Origin: Margaritispora aquatica
Taxonomy: Eukaryota > Ascomycota > Leotiomycetes > Helotiales > Discinellaceae
Assembly (NCBI GenBank): GCA_007644065.1
Contig: VJWN01000002.1
Coordinates: 1,017,831 to 1,081,830, forward strand
Reading direction: 5' to 3'
Length of the DNA: 64,000 nucleotides
Under the pieces are notes generated by a model. That model was not told where the DNA came from, did no database searches, and saw nothing but the letters and a program-made list of their open reading frames with translations. This document shows, in pieces, positions 54,152 to 64,000 of the stretch. The position numbers and the translations under genes were made by a program. Position 1 is the stretch's first letter. The number at the start of each line of letters is the position of its first letter.

Positions 54152-55901
54152 CTAACTCTGCGTAGGCATCGAGACATCCGCCGCCTTCGAAATCGCATCC
54201 TCGCTCCTCCACAGACTCGTAACAGTCTTCAACTGCGTATAGAACTGAATTCCAGGCTTGCCATAGAAATAGCTTGCTCCACCACCTGCGATACTCTTCT
54301 TGTTTCCGGTGAAGGAGAACATGGGCAATGGCACAGGAATAGGAACGTTGATACCTACCTGTCCGGCCTCAATGTTTTTCTGGAATGCAGTAGCCGTCGC
54401 ACCGGAGCGTGTAAAGATTGCGACGCCGTTACCGTATTCGTTGGCGTTGATGAGATCAACGGCCTCGTCAAGCGAATCTACGTTCAGGCACACGAGGACT
54501 GGACCAAAGATCTCTTCCTTGTAACACTTCATGTGTGGCTTGACGTTTGTGATGATTGTTGGACCAACCCAGTTTCCATTGGGGTACTTGGCTGGCTTAT
54601 ATCCACGTCCGTCGAGGAGAATAGTAGCACCCTCCTCTTCAGCACTTGCAATCAACTTCTCAATCCTGTCTTTGCTCTGCGGTGAGATGACTGGACCAAG
54701 ATCTGCTCCTTCCTCGAAACCACCGTTGACATTCAGAGCCTTGGCACTCTCAGCCAACTCTGCAAGCCACTCCTTTGTCTCGCCAACCATGACCAAAGTG
54801 CTCAAAGCCATACAACGCTGACCAGCAGCACCGAAAGCAGCACCAACAATAGAGTTGAGAGCATGTTGCTTGTTCGCATCTGGGAGAACTGCGGCGTGGT
54901 TTTTGGCACCGAGGTTGGCCTGCACACGCTTCCCGTTGGCCGAGCCACGGGCAAAGATGTACTCACCGGCCCGGTTGCTACCCACAAAACTGATTGCTTT
55001 GATTGCTGGCTCGTCAATGATAAAGTCGACAGTCTTTGCTGCTCCGTGAACAATGTTGAGAACCCCGGGAGGGAAGCCGGCTTGTTGTGCGAGCTCGGCA
55101 AGAATCATTGCTGCTCCTGGGTCTCGCTCGGATGGCTTGAGGATGAGGCAGTTACCAGTTGCGGTCGCAATTGGGATAGACCAGAGTGGGATCATAGCAG
55201 GAAAGTCTAAGAACTATTAGTATGGGTTGAGAATAATTCTTGACTAACTTACTGAATGGGCAGATAGCAGCTACAACACCCAATGGCTCTCTGTAACTGC
55301 GTGTCTCCATATCCTTGGCAACCTCCAACACCTCACCGACCATTTGCTGAGGGATGTTGCATGCTCCTTCTGCAACTTGTAACCCACGGAGCACATCGCC
55401 TTTGGCATCTGCGAAAGTCTTGCCTTGCTCCAATGTAATACTGGCAGCCAGTCTATCCCAGTTCTCCCTGATCAATTGTGTGAACTTGAACATGATCTGC
55501 TGTCTCGCCATAACACTGGTAGCCCTCCATGCTGGGAATGCCTTCTGTGCACTCTCAACTGCTGCCTTCAACTCTGCATCGGTGCTCTGGGGCACTCTTG
55601 TGACGAGGTTGTTCGTAGCTGGGTCGTGCAATTCGATGAAGGAGGTAGTGTCCGACTTCACAAACTTGTTGTCGATGAAGTACGGTGTATCCTGTACATC
55701 TTGGATCTTTTCGTGTGTAGTAGGGAAGTCTTTTGCTGTAAATGCCAGAGCAGTAGCAGGCTTGAGATGCTGTGCTGTTGCATGCAATCTGCGAGCAGCA
55801 GTCTTCGAGTTCTCAGCGGAAGATGGCATTCTGATAGTTGGTGCTGACCGACTTGTTCGGACTGCCGTGGCAGGAAAGTTACGTGTGAGGACTCTGCGCA
55901 T
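54152..55901 (-). CDS. Methylmalonate-semialdehyde dehydrogenase, mitochondrial (ALDH6)
   Basis: Two exons (55253-55901 and 54152-55206) joined by a 46-nt intron encode 567 residues. The enzyme converts methylmalonate or malonate semialdehyde to propionyl- or acetyl-CoA in valine and pyrimidine breakdown, using NAD and CoA. The N-terminus is an Arg-rich mitochondrial presequence ([18 protein letters not shown]). Family blocks are [29 protein letters not shown] and [12 protein letters not shown] across the junction. [23 protein letters not shown] and [12 protein letters not shown] follow, with the catalytic cysteine near residue 348. Further on are EEIFGPVL and the C-terminal [16 protein letters not shown] complete, apparently functional gene that shares a 0.6 kb promoter region with an F-box gene. 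Confidence 0.96.
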
Positions 55902-56536
55902 ATTTGAAGGAATCGATCAATTGAGACACGGACAAGAAGCAATTACAAGGGCATGCTTCTATTTATGTAAGGAATTTAATTGGGAAAGAGAAATTGGAGA
56001 GTTGGCATAAGTTCAGTTGCACTCAGTGCTCCCTTTGTATGAAGCTTAACCCGAGCTGTTCGGCACTGTTCAAAAGGTGGGGAAAGCTCAAAGCTCAATG
56101 CTCAATGCTTCACTGCTCATCACCCGACGCTCGGGGCCGGGGAAGAGGATATCAAAGGTGGGAGAAATGTCTCAAAGGAGAAGGTCGATGCGATGTGACC
56201 TTCAACTGTTGAAAAACAGAAACTTAAAGTCACTTTTTAATCCACTTTTATTATTGTTTATTTGAAATAGATGTTACATAAACATCACTCATGACTCAGT
56301 AGAGGATATCTATATAAGATATAGCGTTTAAGCGACTCGCCTATTGTATTGCTTAAGTTGCCGCCGGTCATTAAGGAGGGAGGTCATGTGATAAAACAGG
56401 CTCAGAGCATGGATGTCTCCGGCCCCTGGGACGGATCAAACGTAGAGATAACCAAAATGATCATCACATAGATTTTGGACATCGTGTTCTTGTGTTTCTA
56501 TAATACCGCTTAGGAAAGTCGTGGCTCCATCTCTAC
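55902..56536. promoter_or_regulatory. Divergent promoter region, MMSDH and F-box gene
   Basis: 635 bases between outward-facing start codons. It contains a TCATGTGA-like E-box variant near 56385 and no recognisable gene. Confidence 0.45.
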
Positions 56537-58225
56537 ATGATGTCCGACTTCTATTGGTCCCCAATGTCTCAAGGTCCTTTCTCCCCTCTACCCGTGCCAA
56601 CCCACTTAACTTTATATCAACAACCACCACCGCCCCGAATCATGAATATCACCGACTTTCCCAACGATATATTCCTCTTGATCATTGCATATCTAACTCC
56701 TAGAGACCTCATTATTTGCCGCCAAATCTCAAGAGATTTCCATGCCACATTCACAGACTCAGATCTGAACCGGCACTTGCTCTTCCAGCATTACCCACGA
56801 GCACGCGAGCTCCGCAATCTCACCCCGTCACTTGACAGGCAAGCGAGCTGGGCAGACATCTTCAACAAGGTTGCAGGTCGCTATCACCGTCTACAGACCG
56901 GCACACCTCGTCGAATAGAGAGCTTCCCATTGTGTAAATCCTTTATCGTGCCAAGATGGGCCAGAAACTATCCCGTGGCACCGTGGCAACGGCACTTACA
57001 GTTTGAGGAGAAGACAGCTCAATTTCACTATGCGGATACGCTTTGGACTTATGATGATGGATTGATCATCTTTCCTTCACAGGACAAACAACGATATGTG
57101 CTGTTTGATCTTGAGGCAGGAGTGTATTCAGATGTTGACATTGGAAGTGAAGGAAAAATCATCAGAAGAATCAGATTGAAAGATGGTATTCTGGTGGTAG
57201 AGTGGTGTGAAGCCGAAGCTTATCATCAATTGAACGAAAACGAAATGGTCTATAGACATTTTGCTTCTGCTTTTGATGTCGTAAGAGATGAAGGGGTACA
57301 CAAGTGGAAACTAATATTCAAGTAAGCTTTCATCAGTCAAACACGCACAAAAGTTTAACAATAATAGAAATGAGTGGAAGATACATTTCCTCGGCATGCC
57401 ATTAAACTCACAAGACCGCTTCTTCAGCACCCACACCAGACAGCACTACGCACTCTACCTCTGGCAACCTAACCGAAGTGCCTGGGGCGAAGATGAGCCT
57501 ATCGAGGCACTCGCATTATGGGATATATCTTCTCCATCAGCCTACCGTCCGTCACTCGATCCTACTGGTCGATTGATGCCATCAGATACCGAAGGTCCTC
57601 AGGTCATAAAACGTTTCTCCTTTGCCGCTTTAGACTTCTACAACATTAGACAGGGACCGACACCTGTGTTTCATAGACTAGAACTTGACGACAGGAACGT
57701 GTATGTCATTGAAGAGAACCATAGATGGATCGTCGGTCAACAGGCTTCTCACTCACTGCCAAGACTGCACAAAGTGAAAGCGATCGGGATACCGTTTGCC
57801 ATAGGGCCGAGATGGGAGGATGAATGTGGTGCTGATGGGGACGTGGCGCTTTCTTTCTGTGAGCGTGATACGAGTGTACGAGAACCAGGCATACCTCCAT
57901 GTTGGAGGCACGAGGTAGAGTTACGTTTCTAAACCATTTCAAGTCCTAACTAATTCCCTACCAGGAGTTTCCATACCTTACAATAGCCGAGGCTCGTGAT
58001 TCCGAAGCTGGTGTCTGCTATAGTGCACGCCAATGCTTCATGCTTGAAACGATAGCTATCAGTATTCAGCCTAGGATACATATTAGTAGCTCAGGTTATG
58101 ATGTCGCGCTCAAGGATGAGTTTTGGGGTCAACTTCTTGCTAAGGGCAAGATTTGTGGCGATGAGAGATGGCTCGTGGGAGAGAATGGGAGAAGTGAGGC
58201 TGTGGTATTGTGGTTTGACAGCTGA
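56537..58225 (+). CDS. F-box protein with a long C-terminal region
   Basis: Three exons (56537-57321, 57368-57914, 57965-58225) encode 530 residues, or 495 if it starts at the ATG at 56642, just before the F-box. The F-box reads MNITDFPNDIFLLIIAYLTPRDLIICRQISRDFHA in two overlapping pieces, with the expected helix layout for Skp1 contact. The remainder holds beta-rich segments such as YVLFDLEAGVYSDVDIG and VYVIEENHRWIVGQQ, which look like irregular WD or kelch-like blades, though no repeat family is certain. The second intron (GTAGAG to CCAG with a CTAACT branch) removes an in-frame stop after VELRF and continues as EEFPYLTIAEARDSE. The target of the presumed SCF ligase is unknown. Confidence 0.85.
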
Positions 58226-59357
58226 TTGACGAGGAAGTATGAATGATGAAGTCTTGACTTTTGATAGACCACTTTGGCATTTGTCACACTCAATTCATAA
58301 CTCACGCCTTTTGCTACAGAACTTGGGTAATACAAGATCTCTATAAAGAAAGATTCGAAAACGACAATCTCGCGATATGGCGATATGGGGTCGGTTTTCA
58401 CCACTGTTAATGGATATGAAACCTCACATCCAATTCTCATTCATCGATCACCAAACTACAGTCTGCTTGTGAGCCTCCAGATTCTATGGACCGAGTTTGC
58501 TCTCAGCGACGAAGCTTCATTCCCTCCATTTCTTCGAGACTTCAAGACAGATTCTTATAATTACACTCCTTTCACGTGGGATATCGATGTGCTTCTCCAA
58601 CCAATATCTCATGGATGGAGTTCACAACAGTGTCGCCAAACGTCCTACTCTCAGCACCGAAGCTTTTCTCAAAACTTCCTAAGTAAAGAAATATTGGTGA
58701 AAAAGTACAGGCAGAGACTTCAAGCAAGCCAAGTATCTTTGATTTATAGGGTTATGCCGGAAGGTAGATGGAATCTGCTTCTCGAAGAATTTGTTCGTGT
58801 TGCGGGGCATTCTGGACAGCTTATTCTCTCGCTCCATTTCAAGCCTTATGTTGCATCTTCTACAAAGCTTGTCAGATCATCCAAGTTCAAAGCGAGATGA
58901 TATTGACTGTCAAGACCTTTTACTTCATCCTAGGAAGTCGATTCCTTTCTTAGAGTCTGAACTTTAAATGGCTATGTTGATCGCGCATTGCTTCCAGTCA
59001 CAGCCTCCAGGTGTTGAAACTGGAAGAGAATATGTACATTTGCAATGCAAGTATTGTACGTATTGACCACATCGTGCTATACGTTCGTAAATCCAATTGG
59101 CATCTGGCAAAACACCTGATGGCTTCTGGTGGTGGCGCTGCACAAGAGTAATTCCTGCATAACTGCTTGCTTTTCTGCGGCTGACAAAAGCCACCACCAA
59201 CTAACTCACCCAGCTGTCTCACTTTCACAGTCACGACCTCAAAAACCCCCATGACGCCGAAATCCATTTACTTTTCTGCACTATCTCTCTACATAGGCGC
59301 CCCATAGATACCAAGACTTGTTTCCATCTCGCTTAACCCCTTTCCCTCGGTTACCCT
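58226..59357. other. Intergenic with one weak ORF
   Basis: 1.1 kb between two plus-strand genes. A 171-codon plus-strand frame at 58385-58900 is listed separately. The remainder is AT-rich and holds the next promoter. Confidence 0.45.
58385..58900 (+). CDS. Weak ORF, 171 codons
   Basis: The frame begins MGSVFTTVNGYETSHPILI and includes SLIYRVMPEGRWNLLLEEF. Length is above chance expectation for this AT content, but other frames over the same bases are also open for about 60 codons, and no domain is recognised. It might be an additional gene or an exon of the neighbouring F-box locus, for which I found no phase-consistent join. Confidence 0.3.
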   Translation: MGSVFTTVNGYETSHPILIHRSPNYSLLVSLQILWTEFALSDEASFPPFLRDFKTDSYNYTPFTWDIDVLLQPISHGWSSQQCRQTSYSQHRSFSQNFLSKEILVKKYRQRLQASQVSLIYRVMPEGRWNLLLEEFVRVAGHSGQLILSLHFKPYVASSTKLVRSSKFKAR

Positions 59358-61271
59358 ATGCCCACCTCTGGCATCTACTACGGCCTCTGGACGAACTGGT
59401 CTCGCGGCCGCGTTCACGGCGCAACACTCACACTCTCAAACCACGATGCGAGCGTCATAATCGCCCTCTTCGCGCTCTTCGTCGCCTTCGCCGTCTCTAA
59501 GCTCTGGAGCATCCTGGTGCTTGGCATCTACCTGCCCCTGCAGACTCGCTTCGCACCCAAGTCCCCTGACGTCGACTTACTCTCGATCCTCTCGCGCCCC
59601 GCACCGCCCGAGAGCACCGCATTCGAGATCCTCCGCCTCAATCGAGGTCGTGGTCCAGAAGCGCGATCGAAGAGGACGACGTACCCGTGGGCGCTGCTCG
59701 CGCTGGTGAATTATGCGCTTGTTGGCGCGGCGGGGATTTTCTCACCTGATGTGATAAAGGCTGCTGGTGGTGATGCGCTTATTTCTGGGAATAGCTGTGC
59801 GTTTGAAGGCTATGGGGCTGAGGAGACGCCTGTGCGTGTGAACCAGAGGATGCTGAATGCTACTACGGACGCATTGCACTATGCACGGAACTGCTACGGT
59901 GGTGGATCGCGCGAGTCTGCGTCATGTAGTAGATTTCCACAGCGAGAGCTGAATTGGACGTCTGAGTCGAATGTGCAGTGTCCGTTTGCGCCTGGTATAT
60001 GTCACTTTAATACTACTTCGGCTTATAGGATGGACACTGGACTGCTGGATTCGCATGTTGATTTGGGAATTAATGCTGAAATGAAAGATCGGCTGAAGTT
60101 TCGAAAAGTCACCACTTGTGCGGTGTTGAATGGGACACAGTTTGGGAAGTTTGAGAATGAGACGGATAGCGCGTCAGGGCGGGTGGATAAGTATATCAGG
60201 TTGTATTTTGGGCCTTTGGAGGGTATTACAGATTACACATATTCAATTAACATGGACGCAGCGGGCGTCGGATACGGCTATTCTCTGACGTAGGTGAATT
60301 CCTAAAATAAAACACAATCTGGCTCACAGAACATATCCAGGACATACCTCGCCTACACAGGCTCATCCACCCGCACAGTCTGGACACCCATTCCCGAACT
60401 CACTCTCAACAACGCAGACACCTCCCTCCTCATGCTCTCCGCAAACGACATAACCTACATCTCACCGGTCGACGACCCCTTATTCGCAGCGCAAAAACCC
60501 ATCACCGCCCTCATGCAAGGCAAGAACGGGACATATTACCTCTCAAACGCATACGTGCGGTCACTGGCGTGCGCGGAGCAATTCCAATTCTGCACCAGCA
60601 CCAACACCGACAAATGCACGAACCTGACCTCCTCGTCCCTCGCCCAGCGCGAAGCCGCTTCCATCGGACTGAGCCCCAACGCGCTCGCGGTGAAAGAAGT
60701 GCTCGACACCATCTTCCCGTGGTCCAACACCGCCATGGCGGTTGGCGGGAACGGAGCGGCGGCGCTGCGGGCTCAGGAGAGCGTGTTCAGACTGACGCAA
60801 GGGCCGTTGCCGGGAGATCAGTGGAAAGTGGAGCTGGGGTATTGGTTTTCTGCGGCGCTGGCGAGGGTGCAGCTTGGTGTTTTGCGGTTTGCGCAGGGGC
60901 CGGAGGATCGTGGGAATGGGAATGGGACGATCGTGGTAGTTCTGCCGAAGAAGGGGAGCGCGTTGGAATGGGTGTGTGGGAGTGTCCTGGTTGGGGATGG
61001 TGGGGATCAGGTTGGTTTTCGGGTGTTGGGGATGGTGCTTATTTTGGTCATAGGAGGTTTGGTTGTGGTTTGTAGTTGGGTGTTAGAGGGGAAGAATTCA
61101 AAGGCTGAGGGGAAAAATAAAGAGATGAAGAAGAGGAATCAGGATGCAAGTCCTGAGGCGGGAGAAAGCTGTGTTGAACTTCAACAGATAGCGACGATGG
61201 AGTCGAAGAAGGAGGATATCGAGCCGTTACTCAGGGATACTGCTCATAGTACGAGCTCATTTACGACATGA
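59358..61271 (+). CDS. Uncharacterised fungal membrane protein with large lumenal/extracellular loop
   Basis: Two exons (59358-60289 and 60341-61271; 51-nt intron) encode 620 residues. Hydrophobic segments are seen near residues 31-60 (IIALFALFVAFAVSKLW, VLGIYLPL), 110-128 (WALLALVNYALVGAAGIF) and 537-558 (LGMVLILVIGGLVVVCSW). Between the last two is a region of about 400 residues with many NxS/T sites (NATT, NWTS, NTTS, NGTQ, NETD, NLTS) and several Cys, consistent with a glycosylated extracytoplasmic domain. The C-terminal tail is charged (KKRNQDASPEAGE). Proteins of this layout are frequent in filamentous ascomycetes and have no assigned function to my knowledge. The GC-rich third positions at both ends differ mildly from the middle. 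Confidence 0.8.
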
Positions 61272-61866
61272 AGAGCTGGTCAATATTATCTGTTTATCGT
61301 TCTCTTGCTCTAATCAATATCATTGAGATTGCCTTAGCGAAGGTATGCCGCTGATCTAGAGAGGGGGAATTTAATGTATTGATGACATTAGTGTAGAAAA
61401 GCATTGCCTGTCTCGAAAGGGGTTAAGCGAGCAGGCGATCAGACTAGGGAATAATAACTATAGCACGAAGACTAATCGGTGTGAATCATATGTATCACGG
61501 ACCTAATACGCTGCTTCTTCTATTCGGCTGCTAGCACCATATTCTATCGAATCGAAGTCATGTAATGGTGGATTGATGGAGTCTAGGTCATATATAGTAC
61601 TTCTACTTGGCAGCATATGCTTTAGCAAAATTTCACATTAGGCAAGTCTCTGACTCTACATTGAGACGATTCGGTGATACCTTCTTATCATTTCATTCAT
61701 CTCTATGTAGATTATCTTCGATCGCCTAAAATTCCCATATCGAACACGAAGCGAACCAAACCTCCATCAACAGTCTCTCGTTACCAAATACACAAAACAC
61801 CTTTCCCAAATCCCAACCCGAATCCGAACGCAATCCTGACTCCTCTCTCCGGTCCAAACAAAACGT
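61272..61866. other. Convergent spacer, membrane protein and Hsp70-like gene
   Basis: 0.6 kb with two 3' UTRs; no gene is supported. Confidence 0.5.
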
Positions 61867-63930
61867 CTACTCGCCCACCCTATCAAATTTCTCCTCAAAC
61901 GCAATGATAGCCTTATCCTTCTTCCTCCCCTCCACAATGCTATGAAACTGCAAATCCCCACGATCACTATACAAATCAACCTGAATATCATAATCGAGCC
62001 TCCACAGCTTGCGGCCCTTGACATCCTTGCTCTTGCCCATCTTCATGTCATCCCCACCAAACGTAAACATGACCTTGCCCATCTTCTGCATGCTCCAGTG
62101 CGAGCGATACTCGGGCTTGTCGTCCTTGTCGCACGAGTACACCGTCAGCGTGTCCGTGTATTGGTCTGGCTCGCCATTGTCCTCGTCCTCGTGACTCGTG
62201 CGGTAGATGTCGAACGTCTTGCGCTTGAAATTGTCAATCGGGTCCCCTTTGCCCAGAAACCATTGGATGCGCGATCCGCACATCTTGCGCCCGTCCCAGT
62301 CGCAGTAGTAGGCGTCGTTCTCGTCGTCGACGCCCTCGCGGAAGGCGCGTGAGATGGAGTACCCGTAGTGGCGACGCGCGAGACGCACTGTGGGGGTGAG
62401 GAGCTCGAGACCGCGGAGAGCGGCACCCTTGACGATCGCTTCTTGGCAGGAGGGAGGGCAGGAGAGCTTGATGTCGTGGAGGGCGCACCAGTCCTTCATC
62501 TTGAGGTTGAGGTAGGGGGAGTCGCCGAAACCGCCGACGAGGAAGACTTGCTATTGGACTATTAGGATGTGTATATATGTGTTTGGTTAGGAGGGTCGAG
62601 GGCTTACATTAATTACTTCACCCTTTGCTTTGGCAGCTACAAGTTGAGACTCAACCAATTTGATGATGTCCGCAATGGGAGGGTCAAACATCTCCATCAT
62701 GTCGGCACTATTTCAATGTCAGAATTACAAACCAATCCTAAGCGAATAAGACTCACGCTTGCAGCTTAACAGTGAAGTTTCGCTTATCATACGTCGTCGA
62801 CTTGGCAGTATTCATATTAATGGGCCAGACATCAAGTCGCTTGGTATGATTGGGCCCCGTGAAGTTCTTCTTTGCCGTCTCGAATTGTCTGAAGAAATGA
62901 GACGAGGGACCTCGCTCCTGTGGGCTGAGCTTTGTGTAAGCACTGCCGAACTTCTTGATCATCCACGCGTCGAAGTTGCGATCGATGAATGTAGAACCGC
63001 ACATGGCTCCCACGCCAACAAGCAGTTCTTGGAACTCCAGTCGACCTTCTTTCATGCCTACTTGATAAGTCACAATATCCTAGTTTTGTTAGCCGAATGT
63101 TGTACTCTGACTTTTGAAGCAAATGGAAATACTTACAACTGTGCCACCACCACAGTCACAAATCAGGACATTTTGGGATTTCTCCTCAAATCCAGTCACG
63201 GCACCAAATCCCACACGAGGCATCAGCACACTCAACGCAGCAGCTTCAGGCTCAGTGATGATATGGATCGTATCCATCAACCTCGATCCAAAACCAGCCG
63301 CCTGAGCAGCTTCAATCGTCGCCGTCTTGGCAGCATCAGACCACATAGCCGGGACCGTGATCCAGAACTGCACAGGCGTGATGTTGAACGTCGTCTCATC
63401 ATGTCTTTGCAACCGCTCAATCAGGTACTTGTACAGACCCGCCAAGTAATCACGAACTACATCCTTGGCCGTCTTTCCAACGGGCAAGGTGCAGAATTTG
63501 GCGTTCGAGTTCGTTGCTTGCACGGCTTCAGAGCGAGGATCTTTACCAAGAAGCAGCTTGGTCCATTGGCATGAGTTGTAATCAGCGGCGCTGAAACCCC
63601 ATTGGTCTGCGTCGAGGTTGTCTTCGACATTCTCGCTGCGATAGGCGATGGTGGAGGGGACTTTCCCGATGGTGCCGGGGCCGTTGGGCCATTGTCTAAT
63701 GACTTCAATTTTGTCGGCTGAGGTTTGGTCGGATGTCACGTAGCTGATTCCTGTTTGCTGTGAGTTTTTGATTTTTCAATATATTGGACAATGCTGCCTA
63801 GCGAGAGCCGCATACCTGAATTTGTAGTTCCGTAGTCCAAACCAACAATGATTTTCATTCGCGTATCCCATACCTTCTCGTGCTTCGAAGCCGAGGGTGT
63901 GTACGCGGGAGGCTCGGAGGTGAGAACCAT
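61867..63930 (-). CDS. HSPA12-like Hsp70-family ATPase
   Basis: Five exons (63816-63930, 63137-63750, 62757-63079, 62608-62707, 61867-62550) encode 611 residues. The actin-type ATPase fold is clear: phosphate-1 LDYGTTNSG (31-39), VPAMWSDAAKTATIEAAQAAG, ITEPEAAALS, phosphate-2 CDCGGGTVDIVTY (236-248) and the adenosine motif FLVGGFGDSPYL (387-398). The C-terminal half lacks the canonical Hsp70 substrate-binding domain and an EEVD tail, as in the HSPA12 group, which is expanded in filamentous fungi and whose clients are mostly unknown. All four intron phases match. The first 24 residues before MKIIVGLDYG are a disordered extension, and an internal start at M25 is possible. Confidence 0.93.
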
Positions 63931-64000
63931 ATTGGCTTATTGATCGAATATCGTACGAGAGACAAGATACAATGAAGGGTGCCAGTTACACCTTAATAGA

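Noticed and set aside
55354..56010. 218-codon plus-strand ORF
   Set aside because: Antisense shadow of MMSDH exon 1, whose frame is strongly conserved; the plus-strand translation has no motifs.

Overview
The window reads as nuclear DNA of a filamentous ascomycete. Genes are compact, most introns are 46-110 nt with GTRNGT-type donors, and a solitary 5S rRNA gene lies between protein genes. HET-domain and NACHT-ankyrin proteins are present, as are typical fungal housekeeping orthologues. A leotiomycete (Helotiales-like) is my guess from general flavour; the sequence does not prove it. All exon models were assembled by hand from reading frame, splice sites and family motifs.

Left end, 0.8-9.5 kb: an accessory, self/non-self-recognition type region. 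A single-exon HET-domain protein and a six-exon NLR-like STAND protein (serine hydrolase, NACHT, ankyrin repeats) lie in tandem on the minus strand. The NLR-like gene carries a one-base frame break at a five-base homopolymer. Every other splice phase and motif is consistent with one extra base there, so it is either a recent null allele or a sequence error.

10-18 kb: a dense housekeeping block. It holds a class I methyltransferase, a 5S rRNA gene, an F-box-like gene, the SDH assembly factor SDHAF3 divergent from the eRF1 glutamine methyltransferase MTQ2, SmD1, and the V-ATPase assembly factor PKR1.

18-23 kb: a 5.5 kb stretch without a supportable gene.

23-27 kb: a penta-EF-hand protein with a 19-nt microexon, a ChaC-type gamma-glutamylcyclotransferase with a 5-nt microexon, and an eight-exon glycine-rich RRM protein with phase-symmetric repeat exons.

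27-31 kb is mostly empty. 31-34.4 kb is a long, disordered, unrecognised protein gene.

34.5-45.3 kb: a CitE/CLYBL-like lyase divergent from TVP23, a Hep59/Tls1 splicing-factor homologue, a metallo-beta-lactamase-fold protein with an altered metal motif, and a kelch-repeat single-pass membrane protein.

45-64 kb: a RING-like zinc-finger protein, a 4.5 kb gene-poor stretch, mitochondrial methylmalonate-semialdehyde dehydrogenase divergent from an F-box protein, a glycosylated-looking membrane protein of unknown function, and an HSPA12-like Hsp70.

Most genes are single, independently transcribed units. Several divergent pairs share short promoters (SDHAF3/MTQ2, PEF1/ChaC, lyase/TVP23, MMSDH/F-box). 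I saw no transposon, CRISPR array or secondary-metabolite cluster.
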